Of a DNA stretch of 64,000 bases, positions 1 through 9,011 are shown piece after piece (within the stretch, counting starts at the first letter, position 1; each line of letters starts with the position of its first letter). This DNA comes from JAWLEP01 sp964553045 (GTDB lineage: Bacteria > Fermentibacterota > Fermentibacteria > Fermentibacterales > JCC-6). The stretch lies in contig CAZKJG010000002.1 in assembly GCA_964553045.1 (NCBI GenBank), positions 62,001 through 126,000 of the forward strand, given 5' to 3'. Both the position numbers and the translations under genes were made by a program. The notes under the pieces were generated by a model. It ran no database searches, was not told where the DNA came from, and saw only the letters and a program-made list of their open reading frames with translations.

Positions 1-220
1 CTCTCTTTTATTCTAGGCCGCGGCCCCCGTGCGGTCAAACCGAGGTTCGTGCGAGGTCCCCGCACGGATCCCTGCGTACATCATGCGGTCACCGGGGGCG
101 GTGGCTCTCACTGGAGCGCAGAAGGGGGCTGATACGGCAGCGGACGGGTGCGGCGGACGTTTGCATCTGCGTTCCGGAGGCCTGTGGCATGCGGAAGGTC
201 CTGCGACTGGTTCTGCTTCC

Positions 221-1693
221 CTAGCGGCCGGCCAGGACCACGGCCCTCAGAGCCGGCCCGGCTTCATCGTCGCTCCTCACCAGGTACACTCCGGGGGGCA
301 GCGGTATCAGCTCCTCGGTACCCGCGGCCAGCTCCGCGGTGGCCACCCGGCGGCCGCAGATGTCCAGGACGGCCACCGAAGCCGGGGTACTCCCGCAGCG
401 CAGGCGAATCCCGCCTGTACCGGGGTTGGGCGCGACCCTCACCGGCAGGTGGCCGCAGCCGGTCTCCCGGTCATGCACCGACTCGGGCCAGGAGGTGGTC
501 ACCCCCCGCAGCCCCTTGAGGAAGCCGCTGAGGGCCACGCAGGCCATGGGTGTGGGGTAGGGCTCGGCCGACATCAGGCATACGTCCTCCCCGTCGGCGG
601 TACCGAAGCTCACCGAGGGACCCGGTTCCGGGGACCACAGCGAAGGCTCTGCAAGGTGCAGGGAGTGCAGAGTGAGTACCGCCATTGCCCAGCTGGTGTC
701 GCAGACCTGGTAGGGCTCGATGGCCTTAATCGCGTCCGGAAAGGAGTAGGAGTAGCCGTAAAGCCCTTCGTAGCCGCAGATGAGGCTCAGCTCCGCCCCG
801 TTCCAGCCCATCAGCACCGGAAAGGGCAGGTCCCCGCCCTGCACGCTGTCGGCGAACCGGAGGCACTCGGTGGCCACCATGCCGGGGGCGATTATGTAGA
901 GGGTGTCGCCTGCAGGGACCGTCTCCAGCCGCAGCTCCTCGTCTCCCAGGCCTTCATGCCCCACCGCGATTATGGGCTCGGGCGTGTCGCATACGTCCAT
1001 GCGGCCGAAGTAGCAGGTGGAGGTCTCGTAGCGCAGCACACCGTTGAGGCCGTCGATCACCCGGGCCCAGCCGGAGTTCACGGATCCCCTGTCCACGCTT
1101 ATGCCCAGATCTCCCCAGCCGTTGCCCGAGATGTCGGGTACGGGATGCAGGCCCGGGTCGGAGGTGACCTCCCACCTGGTCCAGAGGGTGTCGCCGCTCT
1201 CGCCGTCCAGCCCCAGGAAGTAGTAGCTGCTGCCGTCGGCCTTGGAGAACGCATGGACGATGGGGACGCCTCCGGAGTCCGCCCGCGTGTAGGAGGCGGA
1301 GCGTATCTCGTGCGGCGAGCAGTCCGTTGCCCAGATTACCGAGCCGTCCCCTCCGGATACGCCCAGAACCGAGGCTCCGTACTGCCCCTGTGACTCGCCG
1401 GTGGCCACGGCCAGGTCCCGAATGCCGTCTCCGTCCAGATCGGGTACGGAGCAGAGGCATATGCGGCTTCGTACCCCCGGGACCTCGGGGTTGGTCCAGA
1501 GGATCTCGCCGGTCAGACCGTCCACGCAGTAGATGCCCGTGCCGGAGGTGAAGTGCGGAGAGGCGGCAACGTCTTCGGTTCCGTTGGCGTTTACGTCCGC
1601 TACCGACTCGACCGCTATGAGATCGACCTCCGGAAGGGCGGTCCAGACGACGGAGGGCGGGGCGGATACGAGGGAGATGATGATGAGGATCAT
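221..1693 (-). CDS. secreted FG-GAP/VCBS-like beta-propeller protein with C-terminal sorting-type domain
   Basis: About 490 residues. The N-terminus (MILIIISLVSAPPSVVWT) is a short signal peptide. The start at 1693 is chosen because GGGAGG lies 6 nt upstream. The body has repeated acidic loops of the FG-GAP/VCBS type (DVNANGTED, DLDGDGIRD, DISGNGWGD), typical of extracellular beta-propellers that bind Ca2+. The last ~75 residues are a FlgD-like/Por-type C-terminal domain (VRVAPNPGTGG, VLDICGRRVA, LPPGVYLVRS), which in the FCB group marks proteins for export or attachment. No enzymatic motif is seen, so the substrate is unknown. It is divergent from the acyltransferase gene at 1842. The 220 bases to its left hold no gene I can recognise. 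Confidence 0.75.
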   Translation of the reverse strand: MILIIISLVSAPPSVVWTALPEVDLIAVESVADVNANGTEDVAASPHFTSGTGIYCVDGLTGEILWTNPEVPGVRSRICLCSVPDLDGDGIRDLAVATGESQGQYGASVLGVSGGDGSVIWATDCSPHEIRSASYTRADSGGVPIVHAFSKADGSSYYFLGLDGESGDTLWTRWEVTSDPGLHPVPDISGNGWGDLGISVDRGSVNSGWARVIDGLNGVLRYETSTCYFGRMDVCDTPEPIIAVGHEGLGDEELRLETVPAGDTLYIIAPGMVATECLRFADSVQGGDLPFPVLMGWNGAELSLICGYEGLYGYSYSFPDAIKAIEPYQVCDTSWAMAVLTLHSLHLAEPSLWSPEPGPSVSFGTADGEDVCLMSAEPYPTPMACVALSGFLKGLRGVTTSWPESVHDRETGCGHLPVRVAPNPGTGGIRLRCGSTPASVAVLDICGRRVATAELAAGTEELIPLPPGVYLVRSDDEAGPALRAVVLAGR

Positions 1694-1841
1694 TGCATAC
1701 CTCCCAATTCCAGGACTCAAATCATAATTGCCCACAGTCCCCGAAGACGTCAATGTCGTACGGCAGGATGGGGGAGTGCGGGTTATTGACTATGTTCAGC
1801 CCGGCATTCGCAGAGGCTGTGACGGAAGGGGGTAGGGGCCG

Positions 1842-2753
1842 ATGGCCAGGAAGAGGCTGCCGCTGCGCAGGCTCAGGCACGCCCTGGCCATGCCGCTTAT
1901 GCGGCTGGCCGTATTCGGGGCCGCCGTCTGTCCTCGGCGGGTGCTGTGGTGGCTGGCCGGGCGCCTGGGATGGGCGGCCGCCCGGCTGCCCATACGCTCC
2001 AACCGGATCATCGCCCGTCACCGCCGCCTGGTGATGGACCCGCAGGGCATAACGGTGCGCAGCAGCGACATCTACCGCTACGTGCTGGCGGGGATACTGG
2101 ACTTCGTCCACCTCTCCTACCGCAGCGACGAGGTCTTCCGCAAGGCGGTACGGATGAAGGGGGCCGGGCACCTCGAGGAGGTCCTGAAGTCCGGTAAGGG
2201 CGCCATCGCGATCACCGCCCACTACGGGGGATGGGAGCTGATCCCCAGAGCCGTGGCGCTGCAGGGCCACCGGACGGCGGTGGTGGGACGCAGGCTCTGG
2301 CAGCCCGGCCCCGCCGACCTGCTGAACAGGCTGCGTGAGAAGCCCGGGGTGAACACGCTACGCCGCAAGGGCGGGGTGATGTCCATAGTCCGGCAGCTGA
2401 GGAGGAACACGGCCATCGGCATACTGATCGACCAGGACACCAGCCACGTGCAGGGGGACTTCATGGAGTTCCTGGGCCGGCCGGCCATGACCCCGGTGGG
2501 TCCGGCGGGCATAGCCGTCCGCATGGGGGTGCCGGTTGTGCCGCTGCACATACGGCGGCGGGAGGACTCCAGCTACCTGATCACGGTGGAGGAGCCGGTG
2601 GACACCTCCGGCTTCTCGGGCGATGAGGGGGCGCTGGAGCTGACGCAGCTTCTCACCAGCCGCATAGGAGCCTGGATACGCGAGGACCCCCGGCAGTGGA
2701 TCTGGTTCCACAGGCGCTGGCGTCGCAGGCCGAAGCCGGACCGGGAGGACTGA
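1842..2753 (+). CDS. LpxL/HtrB-family lysophospholipid (lipid A) acyltransferase
   Basis: 303 residues, normal for the LpxL/LpxM (HtrB) family, which adds a secondary acyl chain to lipid A precursors at the inner membrane. The HX4(D/E) catalytic motif is visible as HYGGWE (H127, E132). Downstream are the family blocks around IGILIDQD and the proline-rich segment GRPAMTPVGPAGIAVRMGVPV. The N-terminus has a hydrophobic, Arg-flanked segment (about 15-50) consistent with membrane association, and the C-terminus is very basic. It implies an LPS-like outer membrane if the substrate is lipid A; some relatives instead acylate other lipids such as phosphatidylinositol mannosides or ornithine lipids. 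It converges with the TagB-like gene, 3 bp away. Confidence 0.8.
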   Translation: MARKRLPLRRLRHALAMPLMRLAVFGAAVCPRRVLWWLAGRLGWAAARLPIRSNRIIARHRRLVMDPQGITVRSSDIYRYVLAGILDFVHLSYRSDEVFRKAVRMKGAGHLEEVLKSGKGAIAITAHYGGWELIPRAVALQGHRTAVVGRRLWQPGPADLLNRLREKPGVNTLRRKGGVMSIVRQLRRNTAIGILIDQDTSHVQGDFMEFLGRPAMTPVGPAGIAVRMGVPVVPLHIRRREDSSYLITVEEPVDTSGFSGDEGALELTQLLTSRIGAWIREDPRQWIWFHRRWRRRPKPDRED

Positions 2754-2756
2754 GCC

Positions 2757-3854
2757 TCAGCCCAGAACCCGGTCCATCACGGCCTTCACCCTGGCAGAGG
2801 CCTTTCCGTCCAGCCCCGTGAAGAAGCAGTCGCGGTAATCGGCCAGCTTCCGCCGCATCTCCCCGGTGGGGTTCAGGGCCATTGCCACCGCGTCTTCCAG
2901 CTCGTCGGGCGAGCTCATGTGTGGGAAGGCCCCCTCCAGCCACTCCCTGGGGTCTATGGAGAGTATGGGCATACCGTCGGAGTGCGTGTGCCTTTCGTAG
3001 GGCAGCTCGTAGATGACACCGTGCCTCCCCAGGGCCAGGAACTCGTTGATCACGCTGGAGGTGTCGCTTATCACGGTGTCCGCCAGGTGCAGGTAGGGGT
3101 AGACGTCGTACTCCTCCCGGGGCACCAGGCAGAGCCCCCGGTGCCTCCCGGCCAGCCTCTGGTAGAGCCGGTGCTGGGAGTGCGGCGCGTACTTGCCCCC
3201 CCACGAGTAGGGGTGCAGCTTGACCACCAGGTTGTGCTCCGGCAACAGGTCGATCACCCTCTCCCCCAGGGGCCCGATGCAGCTGGGGCGGTAGGAGGGG
3301 GCGAACAGGACGGTTCTCTTCTCCGGGTCCAGCCCCAGCGTCTCCGCCAGGGCGGAGTCGTCGAACCAGCCGGGCCAGAAGAAGGGGTCCAACTTGGGAA
3401 GTCCGGTTACGTGGAAGTCGGCCACGTTCTCCCAGCCCAGGCTCCCGACGAAGTCGTGCCAGTAACGGCCCTCCAGGAAGACGTGGTAGCGGAATCCCTT
3501 CTGGCGGGCGATGTTCCGGATTCGCAGGGTCTTGATCCCAACGCCGTGGTCCAGGTGGAAGCGGGGTACGTCCCCGTACCGGGCCGGGTGCTTCAGGGCG
3601 TCGCCGCACACCACCGCGTCGAATCCGCGGGTCCGGCGGGTCACGCGGTACCCCCGCTGTCGCAGCTGCTCCTCTATTCGGCGTCTCTGCGGGATCAGGA
3701 ACACTCCCAGGAATCGACGCTGGTCCCTTCCCACCCGCACGTGGAGGTCGTAGGAGGGGTCCTCTGCCAGTGCCCTGTACAGGGGGAAGAGGGAGTTGAG
3801 ATAGTACCGCTTCTTCAGGTCGAAGAGCACTCTGGGCAAGGGTGCTCCCTTCAC
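2757..3854 (-). CDS. CDP-glycerol glycerophosphotransferase (TagB/TagF) family protein
   Basis: 365 residues from a GTG. An alternative TTG at 3839, preceded by AAGGGAG, is also plausible and would begin at LPRVLFDLKK. Family signatures: HLDHGVGIKTLR in the N-terminal Rossmann half, then VLFAPSYRPSCIG, LVVKLHPYSW and DTVISDTSSVINEFLALG in the C-terminal half (the HPhS and SDxSS blocks of Glyphos_transf enzymes). These use CDP-glycerol or a related CDP-polyol to add phosphoglycerol units to a lipid-linked acceptor. It lies 24 bp downstream of a TagD-like cytidylyltransferase on the same strand, so the pair probably makes and uses CDP-glycerol. The acceptor is unknown: teichoic acid is unlikely in a diderm, so a capsule or O-antigen-type glycan is more plausible. 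Confidence 0.75.
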   Translation of the reverse strand: MKGAPLPRVLFDLKKRYYLNSLFPLYRALAEDPSYDLHVRVGRDQRRFLGVFLIPQRRRIEEQLRQRGYRVTRRTRGFDAVVCGDALKHPARYGDVPRFHLDHGVGIKTLRIRNIARQKGFRYHVFLEGRYWHDFVGSLGWENVADFHVTGLPKLDPFFWPGWFDDSALAETLGLDPEKRTVLFAPSYRPSCIGPLGERVIDLLPEHNLVVKLHPYSWGGKYAPHSQHRLYQRLAGRHRGLCLVPREEYDVYPYLHLADTVISDTSSVINEFLALGRHGVIYELPYERHTHSDGMPILSIDPREWLEGAFPHMSSPDELEDAVAMALNPTGEMRRKLADYRDCFFTGLDGKASARVKAVMDRVLG

Positions 3855-3878
3855 GCCGCCCCGGTCACGCCGCCGGGC

Positions 3879-4310
3879 TCAGTGGTTTCTCTTCACGTCC
3901 TTCTTTATGCCGGTGGAGGAGATGTCGGGGGTGCGGGGAAGGTAGACCACCCTGCAGATGTCCTCCAGATGATCGAACTTCCCCTGCCAGTCGGTTCCCA
4001 TCACCAGGATGTCCACCCCGTTCTCCAGGATGTCGCGGCGCTTCTGCTCCCAGCAGCTCTCGGGTATCACCTCGTCCACGAACCTGATGGCCTCCACTAT
4101 CCTGGCCCTGTGCTCCCAGGGGTATACGCACCTCTTGCCCTTGACCTCGTTGAAGCCGTCGGTGGAGACCCCGACTACGAGATAGTCCCCCAGCTCCCCG
4201 GCCCTCTGCAGTATGCGCAGGTGGCCGTAGTGGAACAGGTCGAAGGTTCCGTAGGTGAGGACAACCGTACCACGGTCTTCTTTCCGCTCGGGACCGGATA
4301 TCTCAGACAT
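3879..4310 (-). CDS. tagD: glycerol-3-phosphate cytidylyltransferase-like nucleotidyltransferase
   Basis: 143 residues from the ATG at 4310; an in-frame TTG at 4346 gives a non-conserved extension and is rejected. The cytidylyltransferase fold is clear: TYGTFDLFHYGHL at the N-terminus holds the HxGH nucleotide-binding motif, followed by YLVVGVSTDGFN and the RTPDISSTGI segment (the RTxGISTT-like signature). TagD converts CTP and glycerol-3-phosphate to CDP-glycerol in the cytosol. It is first in a two-gene minus-strand unit with the TagB-like transferase 24 bp downstream. Related enzymes use ethanolamine-phosphate or other small phosphates, so the substrate is inferred from this pairing. Confidence 0.78.
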   Translation of the reverse strand: MSEISGPERKEDRGTVVLTYGTFDLFHYGHLRILQRAGELGDYLVVGVSTDGFNEVKGKRCVYPWEHRARIVEAIRFVDEVIPESCWEQKRRDILENGVDILVMGTDWQGKFDHLEDICRVVYLPRTPDISSTGIKKDVKRNH

Positions 4311-4356
4311 GAGTGCTACCCTATTCCCTGCCGTGCCGGAAGGCAATGCCGAATGT

Positions 4357-6252
4357 CTACGGCATCACCACCATTCTGGTGGTCTGGGCGTAGCCGTGCC
4401 CGGTTACGGCCCGGACCAGGTAGGTGCCGGCGGGGAGCCTCGAGACGTCCAGCTCCCGGAAACCGGGCTCCATGGTCACCCGCTCAACCCGCCTTCCGGC
4501 CAGGTCGTAGACGCTGGTCTGCAGGGCCCGACCTTCCATACCCGGCCATACCACGGAAGTCACGGTCCGGGCGGGGTTCACGCCCAGCAGCATGGTGCCC
4601 GTGCCGGCGGGGGGCGCCGGCCTGTCCTCCAGGCCGGTCTTGTTGCCGCAGAGTATGTTGTCGTAGGGGTCGAACGCCACCGACTGCGGCTCAAAGCCCA
4701 CGGTGTAGGTTCCGGACTGGGTCTGGGCGTCGTTCCACATCACCACCACCGTGTCCTGTGAGGCCCCCTGCACCAGGAACTGCAGCGGCATCTCGAACAC
4801 CGGGCCCACCGTCTGCACCTGCTGCAGGTCCACGGTGACCTCCCACTGCGAGCCCGACTGCTGCCAGGAGTACTCCAGGTCGTATACCGGGTAGCCCTCG
4901 CCGTGTATCCAGGTGTCGAAGAACCAGTCTATGTCCTCGCCCGTGTAGGCCTCCACGGCGTCGCGGAAGTCGTCGGTCTCCACCAGGCCGTAGGCGTACT
5001 GGTCGAAGTAGTCCTGCATCAGGCCGAAGTAGTCCCCGTCTCCCAGCACGTAGCGCAGCATGTGCAGCACCGCGCCGGCCTTCTCGTATGTGGTGTAGCT
5101 GAATATCTCGCCGGGAGTGGTGGGGTCGGATATGGGGAACGTCTCCCCGCTCTGCAGGTAGGGGATCATTATATCGTTGAGCACGTAGTCGCGGTACTCG
5201 GCCTCGCCGTAGGTCTCCATCCACAGCGCCTCGCCCAGGACGGCGAAGCCCTCCTTGAGCCAGATGTCGGTCCAGTCCGCCATGGTGACGCAGCAGCCCC
5301 ACCAGTGGTGGGTCATCTCGTGGGCTATAAGCCAGTCGTAGTTGGTGTTGCCGTTCACGGCGAAGGCCACGTGGGATATGGCCGAGGTGTGCTCCATGTC
5401 GCCCTTGGGGGTCTGGACCAGCGAGAACTTGCAGTCCCAGGGGTAGGGGCCGAAGAGCGTCTCCAGGTTGGCCAGCATGGCGTCCACGTTCACGAAGCTG
5501 CCCAGGGCGTCCTCCACGTCCCAGGAGTAGACGTAGTAGTAGATGCGGGAGTCGCTGGAGTCGTGCAGCACCGTGTAGTCCCCCACCGCCAGCATGGCCA
5601 GGTAGGTGGGCATCTGCTGGCCGAACTCCCAGTGGTAGGTGGCCTTGCCGCCTGCGTAGTCCACTCCGGCGGAGTCCCCGTTGGCCACCGCGTAGAGCGT
5701 GTCGGGGCAGGTGATGTGGAAGTCCATGGAGGCCTTGTCGTTCTGATGGTCCCAGCAGGGGAAGGCGCACTTGCCCATGCACTGGCCCTCGGTGTAGATG
5801 CCCACCCCTATGTGGTAGGTGATGGCGTTGTTGAACCAGAAGCCGCCCCAGGCCTCGTGGTAGGGCTGCCCGGAGTAGGCCACCCAGATGTCCACCGTGT
5901 CCGAGGGCGTAACCGGGGAGGACGGAGTGATGAAGATCGAGTCCGCGTCGGTGTAGAAGCCCAGAGGCCCCGTGTCGTCCCAGACCGAGTCTGCCGTCAC
6001 CTGGCGCAGGTCCAGCCTGATCTCGGACACCGTTCCCCCCGCGGAGGTGAGGGTGATGCCGGTGACCCCCTCGATCTCCTCGATGTCCCGCAGCACCTCG
6101 ATGTCCACGTCGTAGTGCAGTATGTCGCAGGGGTTGGGCGGATGATCGGTCAGACGCAGGGCGCGGGCGGCAACCACCGGCCTCCTGAGGGCCGAGTTGT
6201 CCAGCCGCACGTGCGGCTGGGCGCAGAGTATCGCAAGAACCAGAGACAGCAT
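4357..6252 (-). CDS. secreted M1-family zinc metallopeptidase (aminopeptidase) with C-terminal sorting-type domain
   Basis: 631 residues with a short signal peptide (MLSLVLAILCAQP). The beta-saddle N-terminal domain is followed by a gluzincin domain with HEMTH (H311, E312, H315) and the third zinc ligand in LKEGFAVLGE (E334), 18 residues after H315, exactly as in M1 peptidases. The classic GAMEN exopeptidase loop is replaced by the region around KGDMEHTSAI, so the specificity could differ from standard aminopeptidases. The final ~80 residues (GVNPARTVTS, SVYDLAGRRVERV, LPAGTYLVRAV) are the same C-terminal domain type as in the proteins at 221-1693 and 32365-34830. It probably acts outside the cell or at its surface, in peptide scavenging. 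Confidence 0.85.
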   Translation of the reverse strand: MLSLVLAILCAQPHVRLDNSALRRPVVAARALRLTDHPPNPCDILHYDVDIEVLRDIEEIEGVTGITLTSAGGTVSEIRLDLRQVTADSVWDDTGPLGFYTDADSIFITPSSPVTPSDTVDIWVAYSGQPYHEAWGGFWFNNAITYHIGVGIYTEGQCMGKCAFPCWDHQNDKASMDFHITCPDTLYAVANGDSAGVDYAGGKATYHWEFGQQMPTYLAMLAVGDYTVLHDSSDSRIYYYVYSWDVEDALGSFVNVDAMLANLETLFGPYPWDCKFSLVQTPKGDMEHTSAISHVAFAVNGNTNYDWLIAHEMTHHWWGCCVTMADWTDIWLKEGFAVLGEALWMETYGEAEYRDYVLNDIMIPYLQSGETFPISDPTTPGEIFSYTTYEKAGAVLHMLRYVLGDGDYFGLMQDYFDQYAYGLVETDDFRDAVEAYTGEDIDWFFDTWIHGEGYPVYDLEYSWQQSGSQWEVTVDLQQVQTVGPVFEMPLQFLVQGASQDTVVVMWNDAQTQSGTYTVGFEPQSVAFDPYDNILCGNKTGLEDRPAPPAGTGTMLLGVNPARTVTSVVWPGMEGRALQTSVYDLAGRRVERVTMEPGFRELDVSRLPAGTYLVRAVTGHGYAQTTRMVVMP

Positions 6253-6425
6253 GACTTACCCCCCCCGGGATAATGACATCACATGGGCCGAGCCCCGCTC
6301 CGGACCCTTTCCCGTCAGCTGCATAATGTTAGGGGACCGGCTTGCCGTCTACCTGAAGGCCGGGAACCCTCGCCATCTTCTTCGACGACTTTCACCGGAA
6401 AGATCTCGGCCTCCCGGAGTCCGCC

Positions 6426-6917
6426 TCAGTCGTCAGCCTTCCGGGGCAGGAACTCCATGCCGGACAACCTCTCCATCTCCGTGGCCATCTCCAGAGATCG
6501 GTCTATCATCTGCGCGGGAATGGCCTTGGCCGCACGCTTGCCGCGGAGCCTGATGGTCAGAGGCCCCTTGAGGCCCCTGGTCTTCGCCTTGACCGCGGCC
6601 GCCGTGGCTGCTCCCACCAGGCCGCCCCCGAAGGCCATTCCGCTCATTCCGGAAACGGTGATCGACTCCACCTCGTCCCATTTCGCCGATATCGTCGTCA
6701 GGTAGAGGAAGGCGAAACCCTCCTGCGTCAACCCCACGCCGGCCTTTGAGGCCCGCACGAATATCCAGATTCCCAGCGGTATGCCAACCACCAGCAGGCA
6801 GCAGAGGAATCCCGCGAAGTACTGCGCCCTTCTCCAGCCCTTCTTCATCGGGTAGAACCTGTTCTCGCGCTTCGCCCTCTCCAGGAGGGCGGATGCGTCC
6901 AGACTGCCCTTCCCCAT
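6426..6917 (-). CDS. membrane-anchored protein with PH-like domain, function unknown
   Basis: 163 residues. A basic N-terminal stretch is followed by one hydrophobic segment (AQYFAGFLCCLLVVGIPLGI, about 32-51), then a beta-rich domain of bacterial PH type (GVGLTQEGFAFLYLTTISAKWDEVESITVSG), then a glycine/alanine-rich strand (GMAFGGGLVGAATAAAVKA) and a helical tail. The ATG at 6917 has AGGA 6 nt upstream. It is last in a likely three-gene minus-strand unit (acyltransferase, CorA, this gene; gaps 9 and 28 bp). A distant counterpart with a similar strand pattern lies at 51317-51724. No enzymatic residues are seen. Confidence 0.6.
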   Translation of the reverse strand: MGKGSLDASALLERAKRENRFYPMKKGWRRAQYFAGFLCCLLVVGIPLGIWIFVRASKAGVGLTQEGFAFLYLTTISAKWDEVESITVSGMSGMAFGGGLVGAATAAAVKAKTRGLKGPLTIRLRGKRAAKAIPAQMIDRSLEMATEMERLSGMEFLPRKADD

Positions 6918-6945
6918 TCGTCTTCCTCTCAGTTGCGGGCGTCAC

Positions 6946-7998
6946 CTATAGCCAGCCCTTGCGCCTGAAGTACAGAAGCATGCCCAGCGCCACCAGGGCC
7001 ATCACCCCCAGGGCGCCGTAGTAGCCCCAGGCCCAGCCCAGCTCGGGCATGTGGTGGAAGTTCATGCCGTATACGCCGGCGATGAAGGTCAGCGGAATGA
7101 AGATGGTGGCCACTATGGTCAGCACCTGCATCACCTTGTTCATCTGCAGGCTGACGCTGGAGAGGTAGGTGTCCACCATGCCCGAGAGCACCTCGCGCAT
7201 CACCTCCACGCTCTCCAGGACCTGCACGGTGTGGTCGTAGAGGTCGCGCAGGTAGGGGGCGGTTCCGGCGTCGAAGGAGGGAAGGGCCTCCCGGGACATG
7301 GCCCCCACCGCCTCCCGCAGGGGCCACACGGACCTGCGGAAGCCGAGGGTCTCCGTCCGCAGCCGCTGGAGTCTTACCAGGAGCTCGGTCTCCGGCTCCC
7401 CCAGCAGCTCGTCGTGCATCCGCTCCACCAGCTCCCCCGCGTTCTCCAGCAGCACGAAGTAGGAATCCACGACTGCGTCGCAGAGGGCGTAAAGCAGGTA
7501 GTCCGCGCCCATTGACCGTATGCGGCCCCGTCCGTCATCGATCCTGGAGATCACCGATTCGAAGGCCGGCAGATCGGCCTCGGACTCGAAGCTCACCAGC
7601 AGGTTGCCGCGTAGGAAGAATGCAAGCCCCTTGCGCAGTATCCCCTCCCCGTCCATGACAGCCGTCTGCATCGTCAGGAACAGGTAATCCTCGGCCGTCT
7701 CCAGCCGGGGCCGCTGCGAGGGGTTCTCGGCATCCTCCAGCACCAGCGGATGGATGCCCAGTTCCCTGCCCAGGTCTCTGAGTAAGGACGGGCTTCCCAG
7801 GCCCCGGACGCGGAGCCAGCCGACGGCCGCGCCAGTGGTCTCCGGGGCCGCTTCGACCGTGTTTCTGGAGAAGGCGGCCTCGTGGTACTCGATCAGCTCC
7901 AGCGTGGTCGGAACGCTGTCCGGATGAGGACGCTCCGGTATCGAACCCGGGGCGAGGCCGGCCTTGCGGCCCAGTCCCCAAAAGAGCCGCCTGACCAT
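6946..7998 (-). CDS. corA: CorA-family magnesium/cobalt transporter
   Basis: 350 residues. The long cytoplasmic alpha/beta and coiled-coil domain (about 40-285) is followed by two C-terminal transmembrane helices. The first ends in the diagnostic YGMNF motif (GMN, the selectivity loop at the mouth of the CorA pentamer) and the second precedes a short basic tail (YFRRKGWL). The segment LRRLRTETLGFRRSVWPLRE-like helix and the Willow-type region SLQMNKVMQVLTIVATIFIPLTFIAG just before GMN are typical. It mediates Mg2+ (and Co2+ or Ni2+) uptake through the inner membrane. It sits 9 bp after the acyltransferase stop, suggesting co-transcription without an obvious functional link. Confidence 0.92.
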   Translation of the reverse strand: MVRRLFWGLGRKAGLAPGSIPERPHPDSVPTTLELIEYHEAAFSRNTVEAAPETTGAAVGWLRVRGLGSPSLLRDLGRELGIHPLVLEDAENPSQRPRLETAEDYLFLTMQTAVMDGEGILRKGLAFFLRGNLLVSFESEADLPAFESVISRIDDGRGRIRSMGADYLLYALCDAVVDSYFVLLENAGELVERMHDELLGEPETELLVRLQRLRTETLGFRRSVWPLREAVGAMSREALPSFDAGTAPYLRDLYDHTVQVLESVEVMREVLSGMVDTYLSSVSLQMNKVMQVLTIVATIFIPLTFIAGVYGMNFHHMPELGWAWGYYGALGVMALVALGMLLYFRRKGWL

Positions 7999-8007
7999 GA
8001 TCTCCCC

Positions 8008-8505
8008 CTAGCCCTCTTCGGTCCCGCCTCCGGCGCCCCAGCCCTGCCGGTAGCGGACGAACCTGGCCGGGTTGCCGGCCACCACCGCACCCGGCGGGAC
8101 GTCCCTGGTGACGACGGCCCCTGCGCCGACAATCGCGCCTTCGCCGATGGTCACCGGGAGGATGGTGGCGTTGGACCCGATGCTGGCGCCGTCCTCCACC
8201 TTCGTGGCCTTCCACTGCTCCCTGTCGGGCTGCGGCGGGTATACGTCGTTTATGAACTTGACCCCGTGGCCGATGAAGCAGTCCGAGCCTATCTCCACCA
8301 GCTCGCAGACGAAGGCGTGGCTCTGGACCCTGGTGCGGTCACCGATGGTCACGCCCTTCTGTATCTCCACGAAGCAGCCCACCATGCAGTCCTCGCCGAT
8401 GGTGCAGCCGTAGAGGTTCACGAAGTTCCAGATCCTGGTCCCCTCGCCGATCTCGCAGTCGTTGACCAGCTGGATATCACTCCACTTGCTTTTTTTCCCG
8501 ATCAC
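8008..8505 (-). CDS. left-handed beta-helix acyltransferase (WbbJ/WlbB-like sugar O- or N-acetyltransferase)
   Basis: 165 residues, nearly all hexapeptide repeats ([LIV]-G-x4), for example CTIGEDCMVGCFVEIQKGV, VTIGDRTRV, ASIGSNATILPVTIGEGAIVGAGAVVT, ending in the conserved cap DVPPGAVVAGNPARFVR. These enzymes transfer acetyl groups from acetyl-CoA to nucleotide sugars. Closest recognisable type: UDP-2-acetamido-3-amino-glucuronate N-acetyltransferases and related surface-glycan enzymes. The start is GTG at 8505, with GGAGGGGGA upstream. It is first in the unit with corA. No sugar-processing partner is next to it, so the exact substrate is open. Confidence 0.75.
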   Translation of the reverse strand: MIGKKSKWSDIQLVNDCEIGEGTRIWNFVNLYGCTIGEDCMVGCFVEIQKGVTIGDRTRVQSHAFVCELVEIGSDCFIGHGVKFINDVYPPQPDREQWKATKVEDGASIGSNATILPVTIGEGAIVGAGAVVTRDVPPGAVVAGNPARFVRYRQGWGAGGGTEEG

Positions 8506-8726
8506 CTGCTTCCCCCTCCGTGAGATTCCGGCGCGGGCGGCGCCCGACCTGTCCCGCCTGAGCTAAAGCCACTAATGGATGAACCTACATCCACCTGGGG
8601 GCTTCCACCAGAGCCAGGTGGCGGAAGAGCCAGTTATTCGATTGCGATTCCGGCAGCATGTAGGTAGTGGTAGTACTCCGAGACGAGACAGGCTGTTGGA
8701 CCCGCATGGAAACGGAAGGGCAAACG

Positions 8727-8981
8727 ATGAGGATTGATGGCCCGAAGAAGGATCCGCTCGATACGAAGGGAGTGAAGCCCGCGGCGCTGGAGAGGCTGAA
8801 GACCGCTCAGAAGCGGCTCTCCCGGCTGCTGGAGGAGCTCACCCGCTTCCAGGAGGAGCTGGAGGAGATGGGCGAGGACCTGGGATCGATGCCCCGGCCG
8901 GAGGAGGTTCCGCCGCAGAGCGTGAAGAGATCGGATGCTCCCGTCGTGGAAGACCCGGAGGGTGGAGCGGAGAATGCGTAG
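8727..8981 (+). CDS. small helical/coiled-coil protein, function unknown
   Basis: 84 residues. The ATG at 8727 has GGAAGGG 6 nt upstream; an in-frame ATG at 8706 lacks a comparable ribosome binding site. The centre (LERLKTAQKRLSRLLEELTR) is a strongly amphipathic, charged helix likely to form a coiled coil, and the ends are disordered. No signal peptide or known family is recognised. It lies 30 bp before the site-2 protease gene on the same strand and could be a small partner or substrate of that cluster, but this is only positional. Confidence 0.5.
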   Translation: MRIDGPKKDPLDTKGVKPAALERLKTAQKRLSRLLEELTRFQEELEEMGEDLGSMPRPEEVPPQSVKRSDAPVVEDPEGGAENA

Positions 8982-9011
8982 CTCCGAGCCCGGACCGACG
9001 GGGAGGTCGGG

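Noticed and set aside
2919..4838. Plus-strand open frame of about 640 codons
   Set aside because: Antisense to the TagD/TagB-like pair and the peptidase; low-complexity composition.
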